The position numbers were made by a program, and so were the translations under genes. A stretch of DNA of 64,000 nucleotides. Origin: JADJPO01 sp963750395 (GTDB lineage Bacteria; Actinomycetota; Actinomycetes; Actinomycetales; Kineosporiaceae). The notes beneath the pieces were generated by a model that searched no databases, was not told the DNA's origin, and worked only from the letters and a program-made list of their open reading frames with translations. Shown here one piece after another: positions 49,844-57,938 of this stretch (position 1 is its first letter; each line of letters opens with the position of its first letter). Where the stretch lies: assembly GCA_963750395.1 (NCBI GenBank), contig CAVVQM010000007.1, positions 248,001 to 312,000 on the forward strand, read 5' to 3'.

Positions 49844-49970
49844 GCCGAATGGGGGATTCGCCTCAAGGGGCGGTCACCCTGCGTCGATACCCCACTTGTC
49901 ATCGCAGCACTTGCCCGCGCTACGACCCCGTCCGGTCGCCGTGCACCCGAGCGTGAAGGAGAGCACCCAG

Positions 49971-50393
49971 ATGCTCGCTCGCATCCACAAGTCCATGCGC
50001 GAGAAGGACGAGGGCTTCACCCTCATCGAGCTCCTCGTGGTCATGATCATCATCGGCATCCTGGCGGCCATCGCCATCCCGGTCTTCCTGAGCCAGCGCG
50101 AGAAGGCCCAGGACACCGCGACCAAGGCCGACGTCACCGCGATCGGCAAGGAGGTCGCCACCTACTACGTCGACCAGACCGCTGCCCCGACGGTGGCCAT
50201 CGCCTCCGGCAAGTACCAGCTCAACGGCAACGACATCGCCCGCGTGAGTCAGGCCACCATCTCGGTCAAGCAGACCGTCTTCACCGGTGCGACCAACTGG
50301 TGCGTGATGCTGGAGAACACCGCCGGCAGCACCCAGTACTGGAAGTACACGGCCTCCGGCGGCCTGGAGAGCGACGCCGACGGCGCCTGCTGA
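49971..50393 (+). CDS. pilA: Major type IV pilin
   Basis: The 140-aa prepilin MLARIHKSMREKDEG is cleaved before FTLIELLVVMIIIGIL, with Glu at +5. The C-terminal cysteines (NWCVML, DGAC) fit a D-loop. The start is ATG 49971 behind AAGGAG; an upstream frame from 49896 is not used. Its own ribosome site, a 127-bp leader gap and a strong hairpin just after the stop suggest high, separate expression, so it is the best candidate for the main pilin. Confidence 0.88.
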   Translation: MLARIHKSMREKDEGFTLIELLVVMIIIGILAAIAIPVFLSQREKAQDTATKADVTAIGKEVATYYVDQTAAPTVAIASGKYQLNGNDIARVSQATISVKQTVFTGATNWCVMLENTAGSTQYWKYTASGGLESDADGAC

Positions 50394-50425
50394 TCGGTGT
50401 TGCACAGGGTGATCTGAACCCGGCG

Positions 50426-50456
50426 GGAGGGGGCGGCCATGGTGGCCGCCCCCTCC
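50426..50456 (+). terminator. Strong hairpin after the major pilin gene
   Basis: GGAGGGGGCGGCC (50426-50438) pairs perfectly with GGCCGCCCCCTCC (50444-50456) around a 5-nt loop. The 13-bp stem lies 33 nt after the pilA stop. There is no long T tract, as is usual in high-GC actinobacteria. It probably ends or stabilises the pilA mRNA. Confidence 0.7.
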
Positions 50457-50567
50457 TGCATGTCGGCCTGTAGACCGGCCGGCGCGCAGTGCCCGCCGTT
50501 CTCAAGGTGCACCACAGGTGCGCCGACTTGACATGAGGAAACCCACGACGCCCGGAGGGGGGAGAAC

Positions 50568-51839
50568 ATGCGCGGCGATCAACGTGATCACTGCATTCGT
50601 CGGGACCGCGACGAGGACGGCTTCACCATGATGGAGGTCCTGGTCGCCATGGCCGTCTTCTCCATCGTCGTGGTGATCTCCCTCGGCCTGCTGCTCCGGA
50701 TCACCCAGGGCTCGCGGCAGAACGAGCTGCGCGTGGCCGCCGCAAGCCTGGCCAACCGTCAGATCGAGGCGATCCGCGGCACCAACCTGGTCGACATCCC
50801 GGACGGCCTGAAGACCAGCACCGCCGTGGTCGGGGCCACGACCTTCACCGTCAGCCAGAACGCGGCCCTGGTTGCCTCCGGCGCCTCCTCGAGCCTGTGC
50901 GCCTCGACGAGCAGTGAGCTCGCCTACAAGTTGGTGACCATCACGGTCACCTGGCCGGGCATGGGCACGGTGGCCCCGGTCCGCGCGGACACCCTGAAGG
51001 CGGTCGGCACCAACGTGCTGGACGGCACCAAGGGCACTCTGGCCGTGCAGGTCTCGAAGGCGGACGGTCAGCCCGCGTCCGGCGTCGCGGTCACCCTGAG
51101 CCCCTCGGGGGCCAGCGTGACCACGGGTGGCGACGGGTGCGCCGTGTTCAGCCAGGTCGCCGTCGGCACCTACACCGTGAACCTGAACACCACCGGGTAC
51201 GTGGGGGCGCGGGACTCCCAGGCCGAATCCGTCGGCAGCGTGGGGGTGACCAGCGGGTCGGTGATCCATGCCGACGTGCTCTACGACGTCGCGACCGCCG
51301 TCAACCTCACCACACCCACCGTGACCGGGGCCACGGTCCCGGCGGGGGTGGCGATCATGATGAGCAGCTCGTACACCGGCGATCAGGTGCTGCCCACCTG
51401 CGGGGCCGACGTCGCCTGCGCGGACAGCTTCCCGGGCCAGGTGAAGCGCCTGTTCCCGACCCAGCGCACCTTCTGGACCGGAACCTGTCACGACGCCCGG
51501 ACCACCACCGGCTCCACCGTCCTGGTGGCGCCGCCGGACATGGGCGCCACCTCGCCGGCGGTGGAGGTCCCGATGGCGCTGGTCACCGTGGACGTCCTGG
51601 TCGGCGGGACCCCGGCGGCTGGTCGGCCCCTGTACGCCGTGCACGCCGCGGACGCCGGTGGCACGCCCTACCCGGCCTGTCCGGCGGGGGAGACGTTCAC
51701 CCTGCCGAACAGCCAGATCGGTGGCGTCAAGGTGTTGCTGCCCTACGGCGAGTGGACCTTCGCCACCAACACGGCCGGGACCGGTGGTACCACCGTGACC
51801 CTCGGCGCCTCGCCGTCCACTGCCACGGTCTCGGAATGA
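50568..51839 (+). CDS. Large minor pilin-like protein with Ig/Cna-like repeats
   Basis: A 423-aa protein with a prepilin-type start (DEDG cleaved before FTMMEVLVAMAVFSIVVV) and a PilV-like N-terminus. After the helix, residues about 160-250 form a CarboxypepD_reg/Cna-B-like repeat (GTLAVQVSKADGQPASGVAVTL...TYTVNLNTTGY), then a second, Cys-containing part. The size exceeds ordinary minor pilins and suggests a tip adhesin. SD GGAGGGGGGAG precedes ATG 50568. It overlaps the next gene by 4 bp. Confidence 0.75.
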   Translation: MRGDQRDHCIRRDRDEDGFTMMEVLVAMAVFSIVVVISLGLLLRITQGSRQNELRVAAASLANRQIEAIRGTNLVDIPDGLKTSTAVVGATTFTVSQNAALVASGASSSLCASTSSELAYKLVTITVTWPGMGTVAPVRADTLKAVGTNVLDGTKGTLAVQVSKADGQPASGVAVTLSPSGASVTTGGDGCAVFSQVAVGTYTVNLNTTGYVGARDSQAESVGSVGVTSGSVIHADVLYDVATAVNLTTPTVTGATVPAGVAIMMSSSYTGDQVLPTCGADVACADSFPGQVKRLFPTQRTFWTGTCHDARTTTGSTVLVAPPDMGATSPAVEVPMALVTVDVLVGGTPAAGRPLYAVHAADAGGTPYPACPAGETFTLPNSQIGGVKVLLPYGEWTFATNTAGTGGTTVTLGASPSTATVSE

Positions 51840-52519
51840 GGGCCCCGGTGAAGACGCGACGACGCGACGACGGACTGACCTCGGTCGAGCTGCTGCTGGC
51901 GAGCGCCATGGCGATCACGCTGCTCACGGCGGTGGCCACGGTGATCATCGGTGTCACCCAGGCCACCCGGGACGCGACGGTGCGCGCGGGCAACTCGCGT
52001 CAGGTGCGCGGGGCGACCGAGGTGATCACCGCATCCCTTCGGGTGGGGGTCCGCCCGGACGGCATACCCGCCGCGGTCGTCACCGCCAAACCGAGCGAGA
52101 TCTCCTTCTACTCCCTGATGAACCGGACCGGCGCCTCCCCGTCGCCGACGCAGGCACCCACCCTGGTGCGCTACTGGTGGGACTCGACCACCAAGTGCCT
52201 GATGCAGAGCAGGGTGGTGGGGACGCCGCTGACCACGCCGCTGCCGAGCGGCGTCCGGTGGGACTGGAGCGGGACGCCGGTCCAACGCTGCGCCATGACC
52301 ACGACGACGCCACCCGCCTTCCGGTACTTCGACCGGCCGCAACTGACCGAGGGTGGCTCCACCGTGGCCGATCTCGGTTCCAGTTCCCTCGGCCTGAACC
52401 AGGCCACCCGCGCCACGATCCGCAGCGTCGAGGTCTCGCTGGTCGCCCAGGATCCGAACGACACCTCGGTCAACGGTTCGACGGTGCTCGACCGCGTCAC
52501 CCTCAACAACGCCTCATGA
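51836..52519 (+). CDS. PilW-like minor pilin
   Basis: The 227-aa protein has a short charged N-terminus to DDG, then LTSVELLLASAMAITLLTAV with the Glu at +5. The cleavage residue is Leu rather than Phe. The C-terminal part has no recognised domain. The start is ATG 51836 in an ATGA overlap; a frame open from 51137 is not used. Probably a minor pilin priming the fibre. Confidence 0.75.
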   Translation: MRAPVKTRRRDDGLTSVELLLASAMAITLLTAVATVIIGVTQATRDATVRAGNSRQVRGATEVITASLRVGVRPDGIPAAVVTAKPSEISFYSLMNRTGASPSPTQAPTLVRYWWDSTTKCLMQSRVVGTPLTTPLPSGVRWDWSGTPVQRCAMTTTTPPAFRYFDRPQLTEGGSTVADLGSSSLGLNQATRATIRSVEVSLVAQDPNDTSVNGSTVLDRVTLNNAS

Positions 52520-52554
52520 GGCCGTCCACCCGATCCGACAGGAGGTCACCCGCC

Positions 52555-54306
52555 GTGAAGCGCTTCACCGCTCGCACACGCTCAGGCCAGGACGACGGCA
52601 TGGCCCTGGTGTCCGTGGTCGCCTCCATGTCGCTGGTCATGATTCTGCTGACCATCGGGCTCTACGCGGTGCTCAGCAACAGCGGTGCAGCCCGCAGCGG
52701 GCAGGACGCCAAGACCGCCTACGCGGCAGCGGAGGCCGGACTGGACGAGTACGTCGCCCGGCTGAACGCCACCGGCGGCAACTACTGGACCAAGGGCAAC
52801 ACCGACCCGGCCAATCCGGCACTGGCCGCCTCCGGTGCGGGACAACGGATCCAGGGCACCGGGACCTCGGGCGCCCGGTATCGCTATCAGGTGCTCAACC
52901 CCGCCGACATCGCCTCGACGGGCGTCATCCACCTGCGGGTCACCGGCATCAGTGGACCCGGCCAGGCCGGCACGACCGGCGACGGCAAGACCGTGACCAA
53001 GACGATCAGCGCGCTGCTCGAACCGGCCGGATTCGTGCGGTACGTGTACTTCAGCGACATCGAGGTGCTCGATCCCGCCCTGATGTCCTCGCCGGTCTAC
53101 GTGACCGTGAACGGCAGCTCCGGGCCGAGCAGCGGCCGCCGCTACGCGATGCTGCCCGATGCGGCGTGCGGCCTGCACTACTACGAGGGACGTGTCGGCG
53201 GGTTCACCCTGGCCGGTTCCAACCCGGCGGTCGGGGTGTGGAACACGTCGACCAACAGCTGGTCCAGCGCTCCCGGGAGCATCACCTCCGGTTCCGTCAA
53301 CAACATCTCCTGCCTCGACATCAACTGGGGGACCGGCGACACGGTCGCGGGGGGCCTGCACAGCAACGACACCCTGCTGGTCAACGGCGGCGTGAACTTC
53401 AGCGATCCCGTCACCGAGTCCTCGTGGCCCTACTGCCAGAGCAACCCGACGGCGAACTGCTGGACGGGCGCCGGCACCCCGTCCAACAACAAGCCGTACT
53501 ACGCGGCCCCACTCGCCCTGCCGCAGAGCAACTCCGCTCTGAAGTCGATCGCGCAGGACACCACGAAGAACGTCGGGTGCTACTACACCGGCGCCACGAG
53601 GATCACCTTCACCGGCTCCTCGATGACCGTGCTGAGTCCCAACACCACGTCCGCACCCTCGCGGTGCCTCAACACGGCGAACCGCGCGAACGCCCAGACC
53701 ATCAGCCCGATCCCCCAGGTGATCTACGTGGACCAGGTCAGCGGCTCCTGCTCCGGCGTCGGCTATCCCCGGTCGGGGGAGTGGACCGGCGGCGTGACCA
53801 CGGACTACGACTGCCATCGCGGCACCGCGTTCGTGCAGGGGCCGGTCACCGGCCAGGTGACCGTCGCCGCCCTGGACGACATCGTCGTCACCGGGGACCT
53901 GACCTACACCGGCGGCACCTCCGGCACCGACATCACGGGGCTGGTGGCGGGCAACAACGTCTGGGTCTACCACCCGGTCACCAGTTCGGGGAACAACCTC
54001 AGCGGGGTCACCCCGGTCTACCGGATCGAGGCGGCCCTGCTCGCCCTGCGCCACTCCTTCATCGTGCAGAACTGGGCCTACGGCTCGCCGCTGAGCACCG
54101 GCTCGGCCAGCACCATGCTGAACGTCACCGGCTCGATCGCGCAGAAGTACCGCGGCCCGGTCGCCACCGCCTACTCCAACGGGACGATGGTCAGCGGATA
54201 CCGCAAGAACTACCAGTACGACCCGCGGCTGCTCACGCTGCAGCCCCCGTACTTCCTCAAGCCCGAGGGATCCCCGTGGTCGGTCAAGTCGCTGGTCGAC
54301 GGATAG
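52555..54306 (+). CDS. PilX-like large surface protein
   Basis: A 583-aa protein with an N-terminal basic leader, DDG and MALVSVVASMSLVMILLTIGLYAVL. This resembles the PilX N-terminus, but the residue after Gly is Met, and Glu+5 is absent. After a coiled N-terminal part come long Ser/Thr/Gly/Asn-rich beta regions with several Cys (DAACGLHYYEG, NISCLD), as in surface or tip proteins. GTG 52555 was chosen because of AGGAGG 8 nt upstream, over ATG 52516. With the two preceding genes it forms a minor pilin operon. Confidence 0.7.
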   Translation: MKRFTARTRSGQDDGMALVSVVASMSLVMILLTIGLYAVLSNSGAARSGQDAKTAYAAAEAGLDEYVARLNATGGNYWTKGNTDPANPALAASGAGQRIQGTGTSGARYRYQVLNPADIASTGVIHLRVTGISGPGQAGTTGDGKTVTKTISALLEPAGFVRYVYFSDIEVLDPALMSSPVYVTVNGSSGPSSGRRYAMLPDAACGLHYYEGRVGGFTLAGSNPAVGVWNTSTNSWSSAPGSITSGSVNNISCLDINWGTGDTVAGGLHSNDTLLVNGGVNFSDPVTESSWPYCQSNPTANCWTGAGTPSNNKPYYAAPLALPQSNSALKSIAQDTTKNVGCYYTGATRITFTGSSMTVLSPNTTSAPSRCLNTANRANAQTISPIPQVIYVDQVSGSCSGVGYPRSGEWTGGVTTDYDCHRGTAFVQGPVTGQVTVAALDDIVVTGDLTYTGGTSGTDITGLVAGNNVWVYHPVTSSGNNLSGVTPVYRIEAALLALRHSFIVQNWAYGSPLSTGSASTMLNVTGSIAQKYRGPVATAYSNGTMVSGYRKNYQYDPRLLTLQPPYFLKPEGSPWSVKSLVDG

Positions 54307-54357
54307 CCGGCCGTCGGGGCGCAGTCCGGCAGCGGTCCGGCAGCGGTCTGACGACGG

Positions 54358-54363
54358 TACGGT
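54358..54363 (+). promoter_or_regulatory. Leaderless promoter -10 for pilD
   Basis: TACGGT ends 7 nt before the pilD GTG at 54371, with no SD before it. Confidence 0.45.
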
Positions 54364-54370
54364 CTGCGAC

Positions 54371-55216
54371 GTGTTCTTGACCCTGGCGCTGGTCGCCCTG
54401 GGAGGGTTCGGCCTGCTGATCGGCTCCTTCCTGAACGTCGTCGTCGCCCGCGTCCCGGCCGGGCAGTCCGTGGCTCACCCCGGCAGCCGCTGCCCCCGCT
54501 GCCTGACGCCCATCGCTGCCCGCGACAACGTCCCGGTGCTGTCCTGGGCGCTGTTGCGAGGTCGGGGGCGTTGCTGCGGGGAGCCGATCAGCGCGCGATA
54601 TCCCGTGGTGGAGGGCGCCACCGGGCTCGCCTTCGTCCTCGTGGGGTGGTGGGTCGCCGGGTCGGCCGGCACGGCGGCATGGCCCCTGGCCGGCCAGGGT
54701 CTGCCCTCGCCGCCGGCCGTTGTGGCCCTGCTGGCCATGCTCTACCTGGTGGCGGTCAGCATCGCCCTGGCACTGATCGACATCGACACCAAGCGTCTGC
54801 CGTTCTGGATCGTTGCGCCCTCGGTCGCCGTGGGGGCGGTCCTGCTCGCGGCGTCCGCGGTCCTGGCCGGCGAGCGGTCCGCCGTGGTCCGAATGCTGAT
54901 CGGCGCCGCCGCGCTGTGGGCCTTCTACCGCGTGCTGCACCTGGTCTACCCCGCGGGCATGGGCTACGGCGACGTCCGCCTGTCCGCGCTCATCGGTGGA
55001 TACCTGGCCTGGCTCGGCTACCCACAACTCGCCGTCGGGGCGTTCGCCGCCTTCCTGCTCGGTGCCCTCGGCGGGATCGTGGCCATCCGCCTCGGAGCGA
55101 GCCGCCGGAACACCATCCCGTACGGGCCGTACATGCTGGCGGGCCTGTGGATCGGCCTCGTCGTCGGTGAGCCGCTGGCCGGCGCCTACGTGCGCCTGGC
55201 CGGGCTGTCGTCCTGA
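54371..55216 (+). CDS. pilD: Prepilin peptidase PilD
   Basis: A 281-aa aspartic peptidase with eight TM helices. The catalytic Asp residues sit in ALIDIDTKRLP and the GxGD-type GYGDVRLSALI. The N-terminal zinc domain keeps CPRCLTP, but the second pair is degenerate: RGRGRCCGEPIS, where family members have CRGCGxPIS. It cleaves and methylates prepilins at the membrane. The gene has its own leaderless-type promoter and is followed by tandem repeats. Confidence 0.9.
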   Translation: MFLTLALVALGGFGLLIGSFLNVVVARVPAGQSVAHPGSRCPRCLTPIAARDNVPVLSWALLRGRGRCCGEPISARYPVVEGATGLAFVLVGWWVAGSAGTAAWPLAGQGLPSPPAVVALLAMLYLVAVSIALALIDIDTKRLPFWIVAPSVAVGAVLLAASAVLAGERSAVVRMLIGAAALWAFYRVLHLVYPAGMGYGDVRLSALIGGYLAWLGYPQLAVGAFAAFLLGALGGIVAIRLGASRRNTIPYGPYMLAGLWIGLVVGEPLAGAYVRLAGLSS

Positions 55217-55276
55217 CCGAGCCGTCCTGACCGACCCGTCCTGACCGACCCGTACTGACCGACCCGTCCTGCGACC
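55210..55276. repeat. 14-bp tandem repeats at the pilD 3' end
   Basis: Four copies of GTCCTGACCGACCC (consensus) lie head to tail at 55210-55223, 55224-55237, 55238-55251 and 55252-55265, with a partial fifth copy after. Copy 1 contains the pilD stop codon, and copy 4 has one A for C. The unit length of 14 puts TGA stops in different frames along the array. Confidence 0.75.
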
Positions 55277-55435
55277 GGTTCCGACTCGCTCGTCCTCACC
55301 CGTCGCCGTGCACCCGTCCGGGGGACGCTGCCGTCGCCGACGTCAAGCACCAAACCCCCAGGGCCGATCACACATTCGCGGCGCAGGTCGCGGCGCGGGG
55401 GCGCATCCACGGACGGAGAGTCGAAGGGGTTGGCC

Positions 55436-56485
55436 ATGGCCGGCAATACCGCCATCGGGCTCGACATCGGGACGTCAGTCGTCCGCGCGGTCGAGCTCTC
55501 CTACGGTCGCGGGGGTATCACCCTCGAGCGCTTCGGGCAGGTCGTGCTGCCCGAGGGCGCGATCCGCGACGGCGAGGTGGTCGATCTCGAGGCCACGACG
55601 CACTCGCTGCGCCAGCTCTGGACGGCGACCGGGTTCACCCACAAGAAGGTCGTCCTGGGGGTCGCCAACCAACGGGTCATCGTGCGCCAGGTCGACCTGC
55701 CCTGGATGGAGCGGGAGGAGCTGCGCAGCTCCCTCGCCTTCCAGGTCCAGGACCTGCTGCCGATGGACGCCGATCAGGCCGTTCTCGACTTCTTCCCGCT
55801 GGAGGAGATCTCCGGCAGCGAGGGCGGGCGGACCCTGCGCGGTCTCCTCGTCGCCGCCGCCCGCGAGACGGTTCTGGCGAACGTCCGGTGCGCCGAGAAC
55901 GCCGGCCTCACGGTGGTCTCGGTCGACCTGACCTCGTTCGCCGTCCTGCGGGCCCTCGGCAAGCAGACCCAGGCCGAGATCGAGACCGAGGCGCTGATCG
56001 ACATCGGCGCCCGGGTCACGAACATCGTCGTCTACAGCGGTGGCATGCCCCGCTTCGTGCGCATCCTGCTGATGGGTGGCCAGGACGTCACCGACGCGAT
56101 CGCGGAACGTCTCGGCGTCCCGCTCGGCCAGGCCGAGGCGATGAAGCAGCAGGTGGCTCATGCCGGCAGCTCGGAGGACCTGGCCGCGGTGGGTCGCGTC
56201 GTCGCGGTCACCGCGCAGGACTTCGTCGACGAGGTGCGAGGGTCACTGGACTACTACGCCGCCTCGAACCCGGGTGTGCCGATCGAGCGGGTCCTCATCT
56301 CCGGTGGCGGCTCCCGGCTCGACGGACTGCGCGAGCGGCTGTCGGGCGCGACCCGGCTGCCCGTGGTCCAGGGAGACCCGATGGCCAACCTCCGGATCGG
56401 CCGCACCGGGCTGGACGAGGCACAGCTGGAGTTCGTCAAACCCCTGGCCGCCGTGCCGGTGGGTCTCGCGCTGGGAGCGATCTGA
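55436..56485 (+). CDS. pilM: Type IV pilus assembly protein PilM
   Basis: An actin-like ATPase of 349 aa with phosphate motifs GLDIGTSVVRAVEL and ALIDIGARVTNIVV, and the adenine motif ISGGGSRLDGL. It connects PilN/PilO to the cytoplasmic motor. ATG 55436 behind AAGGGG was chosen; it gives the family start AIGLDIG. The 219 bp before it hold only tandem repeats and GC-rich sequence. Confidence 0.92.
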   Translation: MAGNTAIGLDIGTSVVRAVELSYGRGGITLERFGQVVLPEGAIRDGEVVDLEATTHSLRQLWTATGFTHKKVVLGVANQRVIVRQVDLPWMEREELRSSLAFQVQDLLPMDADQAVLDFFPLEEISGSEGGRTLRGLLVAAARETVLANVRCAENAGLTVVSVDLTSFAVLRALGKQTQAEIETEALIDIGARVTNIVVYSGGMPRFVRILLMGGQDVTDAIAERLGVPLGQAEAMKQQVAHAGSSEDLAAVGRVVAVTAQDFVDEVRGSLDYYAASNPGVPIERVLISGGGSRLDGLRERLSGATRLPVVQGDPMANLRIGRTGLDEAQLEFVKPLAAVPVGLALGAI

Positions 56486-57180
56486 TGACCGTGACGGAAC
56501 AGGAACCGATCCTCACCCGTAACCGGGTGGAGTGGGCCACCGTCCCCAAGGTGAACCTGCTACCGCCGGAGATCCTCGAGGGCCGCCGGTTCCGCACCGT
56601 GCAGACCCGCCTCGCCGCGGTCGTCGTCGGCGTCGTCGTGGCCGGTCTCGGCGCCACGGTCTGGGCCCACTACCAGGTGCGGGGAGCCGAATCGGAGCTG
56701 GCCCTGGCGACCGCGCAGACCACCGCGCTGCAGCAGGAGGCGGCGACCTACGCCGAGGTCCCCCTGGTGCTGGCCCAGGTGGACGCCGCCGAGGCGGCCC
56801 GGGAGACGGCCATGGGCACCGACGTGCTCTGGTACCGCTTCCTCGACGAGCTGGCCCTGGCGACGCCGGCGAAGGTGGACCTGGCCGATCTGGACGTGAC
56901 CATGGCCACCGGCGGCACCGTGGCCTCCGGCAACGCCGATCCGCTCAGCGACACCTCGCTCGGCGAGGTGGTGGTCAACGGGACCACGACGAGCATGCCC
57001 GACGTGGCCGGCTGGCTGACCTCCGTCGGCTCCGTCCACGGCCTGGACACCTCCCGGCTGCAGACGGCCGCCCGCGAGTCCAGCGAGCAGAACACGGCGG
57101 GCGATGACATCAACTTCACCACCGCGATCGGTATCACCGCGGACGCACTGTCCCACCGCTACGACCGGAAGGTCGGCTGA
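56485..57180 (+). CDS. pilN: Type IV pilus assembly protein PilN
   Basis: A 231-aa bitopic protein with a conserved cytoplasmic PKVNLLPPEILEGRR (the PilM-binding motif), one TM helix and a coiled-coil plus ferredoxin-like periplasmic part. One-base overlap (TGATG) with pilM. An open frame from 55888 is rejected as overlapping pilM. Confidence 0.9.
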   Translation: MTVTEQEPILTRNRVEWATVPKVNLLPPEILEGRRFRTVQTRLAAVVVGVVVAGLGATVWAHYQVRGAESELALATAQTTALQQEAATYAEVPLVLAQVDAAEAARETAMGTDVLWYRFLDELALATPAKVDLADLDVTMATGGTVASGNADPLSDTSLGEVVVNGTTTSMPDVAGWLTSVGSVHGLDTSRLQTAARESSEQNTAGDDINFTTAIGITADALSHRYDRKVG

Positions 57181-57182
57181 TC

Positions 57183-57938
57183 ATGCTTGCGACGAGAACC
57201 TCACGGTGGGCGGCGATGACCGTCCTGGCCTGCCTGGTCCTGGCCGTGGCGACCTGGTTCCTGCTGGTCTCGCCCCGCTTGGCCAACGCCTCGCAGGTCC
57301 GCGAGCAGGCCGAGTCGAGCCGCTCGGCGAACGATGCGCTGGAACTGCAGATCGCCCAGCTCAAGGCCCAGTACGCCGAACTGCCCGAGAAGCGGGCGGA
57401 GCTGGCCGCGATCCAGACCCAGATGCCTGAGTCGGCGGCCATGCCCGACCTGGTCCGCTCCCTGGACCAGATCGCCGGCGCGGCCGGTGTGAGCCTGGAC
57501 GAGGTCACCCCCGCGACGGCGGTCGTCCTGGCGCCCACGGCGGGCACCGGGCAGGCCGCGGCGGGGCAGACCGCCAGCGGTTCCGGCGAGGCGGACGCGG
57601 CCGCGACGGACGCGGCCGCCACGCCGGGAGCGACCCCGGTCGCAACCGGCCCCACGGTGATCGCCATCCCGATCAGCATCTCGGTGACCGGCGACTACTT
57701 CGAGACGGTGGCCTTCCTGAAGAAGCTGCAGACCGAGATCCCGCGGGTCGCCCTCGTCGACTCGATCAAGGTCACCCACTCCGACGGCACGGGCGCGGTC
57801 GACGGCGTCGTGGCGCTGCACATCAGTGGCAGCGTGTTCGCGCTGCGCGGCGTGGACGGCGGCACCGAGCAGGGCACCACGGCCGACGCAGGGACCGCGT
57901 CGGACACGACGAGCGCTGAAGGGGCCTCGACGTCATGA
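57183..57938 (+). CDS. pilO: Type IV pilus assembly protein PilO
   Basis: A 251-aa protein with one TM (about 9-28), a coiled coil (AEQxxxL heptads, about 40-75) and a ferredoxin-like domain ISVTGDYFETVAFLKKLQ. It pairs with PilN to form the alignment complex. Low-complexity Ala/Thr/Gly linker in the middle and an Ala/Thr-rich tail. The stop overlaps the next start. Confidence 0.9.
   Translation: MLATRTSRWAAMTVLACLVLAVATWFLLVSPRLANASQVREQAESSRSANDALELQIAQLKAQYAELPEKRAELAAIQTQMPESAAMPDLVRSLDQIAGAAGVSLDEVTPATAVVLAPTAGTGQAAAGQTASGSGEADAAATDAAATPGATPVATGPTVIAIPISISVTGDYFETVAFLKKLQTEIPRVALVDSIKVTHSDGTGAVDGVVALHISGSVFALRGVDGGTEQGTTADAGTASDTTSAEGASTS

Noticed and set aside
50529..50557. Sigma-70 promoter for the minor pilin operon (TTGACA at 50529)
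   Set aside because: No TANNNT at the right distance; position 50552-50557 reads CCCGGA.
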